64,000 bases of DNA, taken from Pelecanus crispus. Taxonomy: Eukaryota > Chordata > Aves > Pelecaniformes > Pelecanidae. The notes beneath the pieces were generated by a model, which saw nothing but the letters and a program-made list of their open reading frames with translations, made no database searches and was not told the DNA's origin. The first letter of the stretch is position 1; each line of letters begins with the position of its first letter. The stretch is taken from positions 47,430,346 through 47,494,345 of the forward strand of contig NC_134648.1 in NCBI RefSeq assembly GCF_030463565.1, written 5' to 3'. The translations under genes and the position numbers were made by a program. This document shows, piece by piece, positions 63,601-64,000 of this stretch.

Positions 63601-64000
63601 ACACAGATGGACATGAGGACTGCTGTTTTCTGAATCAACCACAGGCTTTTTTAAAAGCCTGCAATTTCAAGACCAGGTACACAGGATCACAATAACCAAG
63701 TCTAAATCACCGAGACCACAGGGTCCAGAAAACAATACTGTTTTTCTAACCTACTGTATATAGAAAGCATTTTTCAAATCTCCGATCACTTTTGATGATC
63801 ATGGTTCTCTGGGTAAGCAAAAGCCACAGTGAATCCAGGTGGGTATATAGCTGTGGCTTCTCTTAGTGACCTAAGGCCAGGCATCCTCCTTGGGGCTGGA
63901 GGCAAAGGTGGCAAACTCTTCAAAGCACTTCCCTCTCCCCAGCAGCAACACCTCAGTCTTTCCTGGATTTAGCTTCTATCGGCTGCTCTTCATCCAACTG

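Larger units (their letters stand above)
58047..64000 (-). other. LTBP2: LTBP2 5' intron running off the window
   Basis: No exon with the first EGF (CCPGW-type) or a signal peptide is present on the minus strand, so the remaining four or so 5' exons should lie past base 64000. The stretch holds the old CR1 at 59740-60690 and a 22-bp tandem repeat. Confidence 0.6.

Noticed and set aside
1-64000. CRISPR arrays, operons, toxin genes, phage or endogenous virus copies
   Set aside because: None seen. The window is animal DNA; no regularly spaced repeats, no LTR pairs and no viral gene similarity were recognised.

Overview
This is vertebrate, almost certainly avian, nuclear DNA. Genes are split into short exons with consensus splice sites, the only recognisable interspersed repeats are CR1-type LINEs (no Alu, L1 or B elements), and promoters sit in CpG islands. 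Three protein-coding genes can be built exon by exon with consistent reading phases: ISCA2 (minus, 10.26-11.28 kb), NPC2 (plus, 15.93-17.36 kb) and LTBP2 (minus, 19.44-58.05 kb, running off the right edge at its 5' end). These three are also neighbours on human chromosome 14q24.3, which supports orthology. The sequence alone does not fix the species.

Layout. 1-9.5 kb is non-coding, with one notable perfect inverted pair of RFX-type X-box motifs at 5270-5314. ISCA2 (mitochondrial Fe-S cluster assembly) has four coding exons, a CpG-island promoter with CCAAT, ETS, YY1 and X-box motifs, and one GC-AG intron. 11.4-15.6 kb is a gene-free spacer. NPC2 (lysosomal cholesterol carrier) has four coding exons, a strong CpG island and an M-box/CLEAR-like site just upstream. 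NPC2 and LTBP2 end tail to tail about 0.7 kb apart.

LTBP2 (extracellular-matrix microfibril protein) fills 18.7-64 kb. I place 31 coding exons (about 1,490 residues including the stop) covering the hybrid region, TB domains, the cbEGF array and the C-terminus. The signal-peptide exon and first EGF exons lie beyond base 64000. The introns hold a few CR1 copies and two CpG-rich islands.

No new multi-gene system is visible; this is ordinary housekeeping and matrix-gene territory. The most interesting points are: (i) a Tyr-Pro dipeptide inside one LTBP2 TB domain, at the place where LTBP1 has the Phe-Pro linked to TGF-beta propeptide binding and human LTBP2 has a gap; (ii) an RGD tripeptide where human LTBP2 (from memory) reads RGG; (iii) one fewer cbEGF repeat than human; (iv) an apparent flip of the ISCA2-NPC2 pair relative to LTBP2 compared with human; and (v) the RFX X-box motifs. 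Comparisons with human proteins and gene order are from memory and need alignment.
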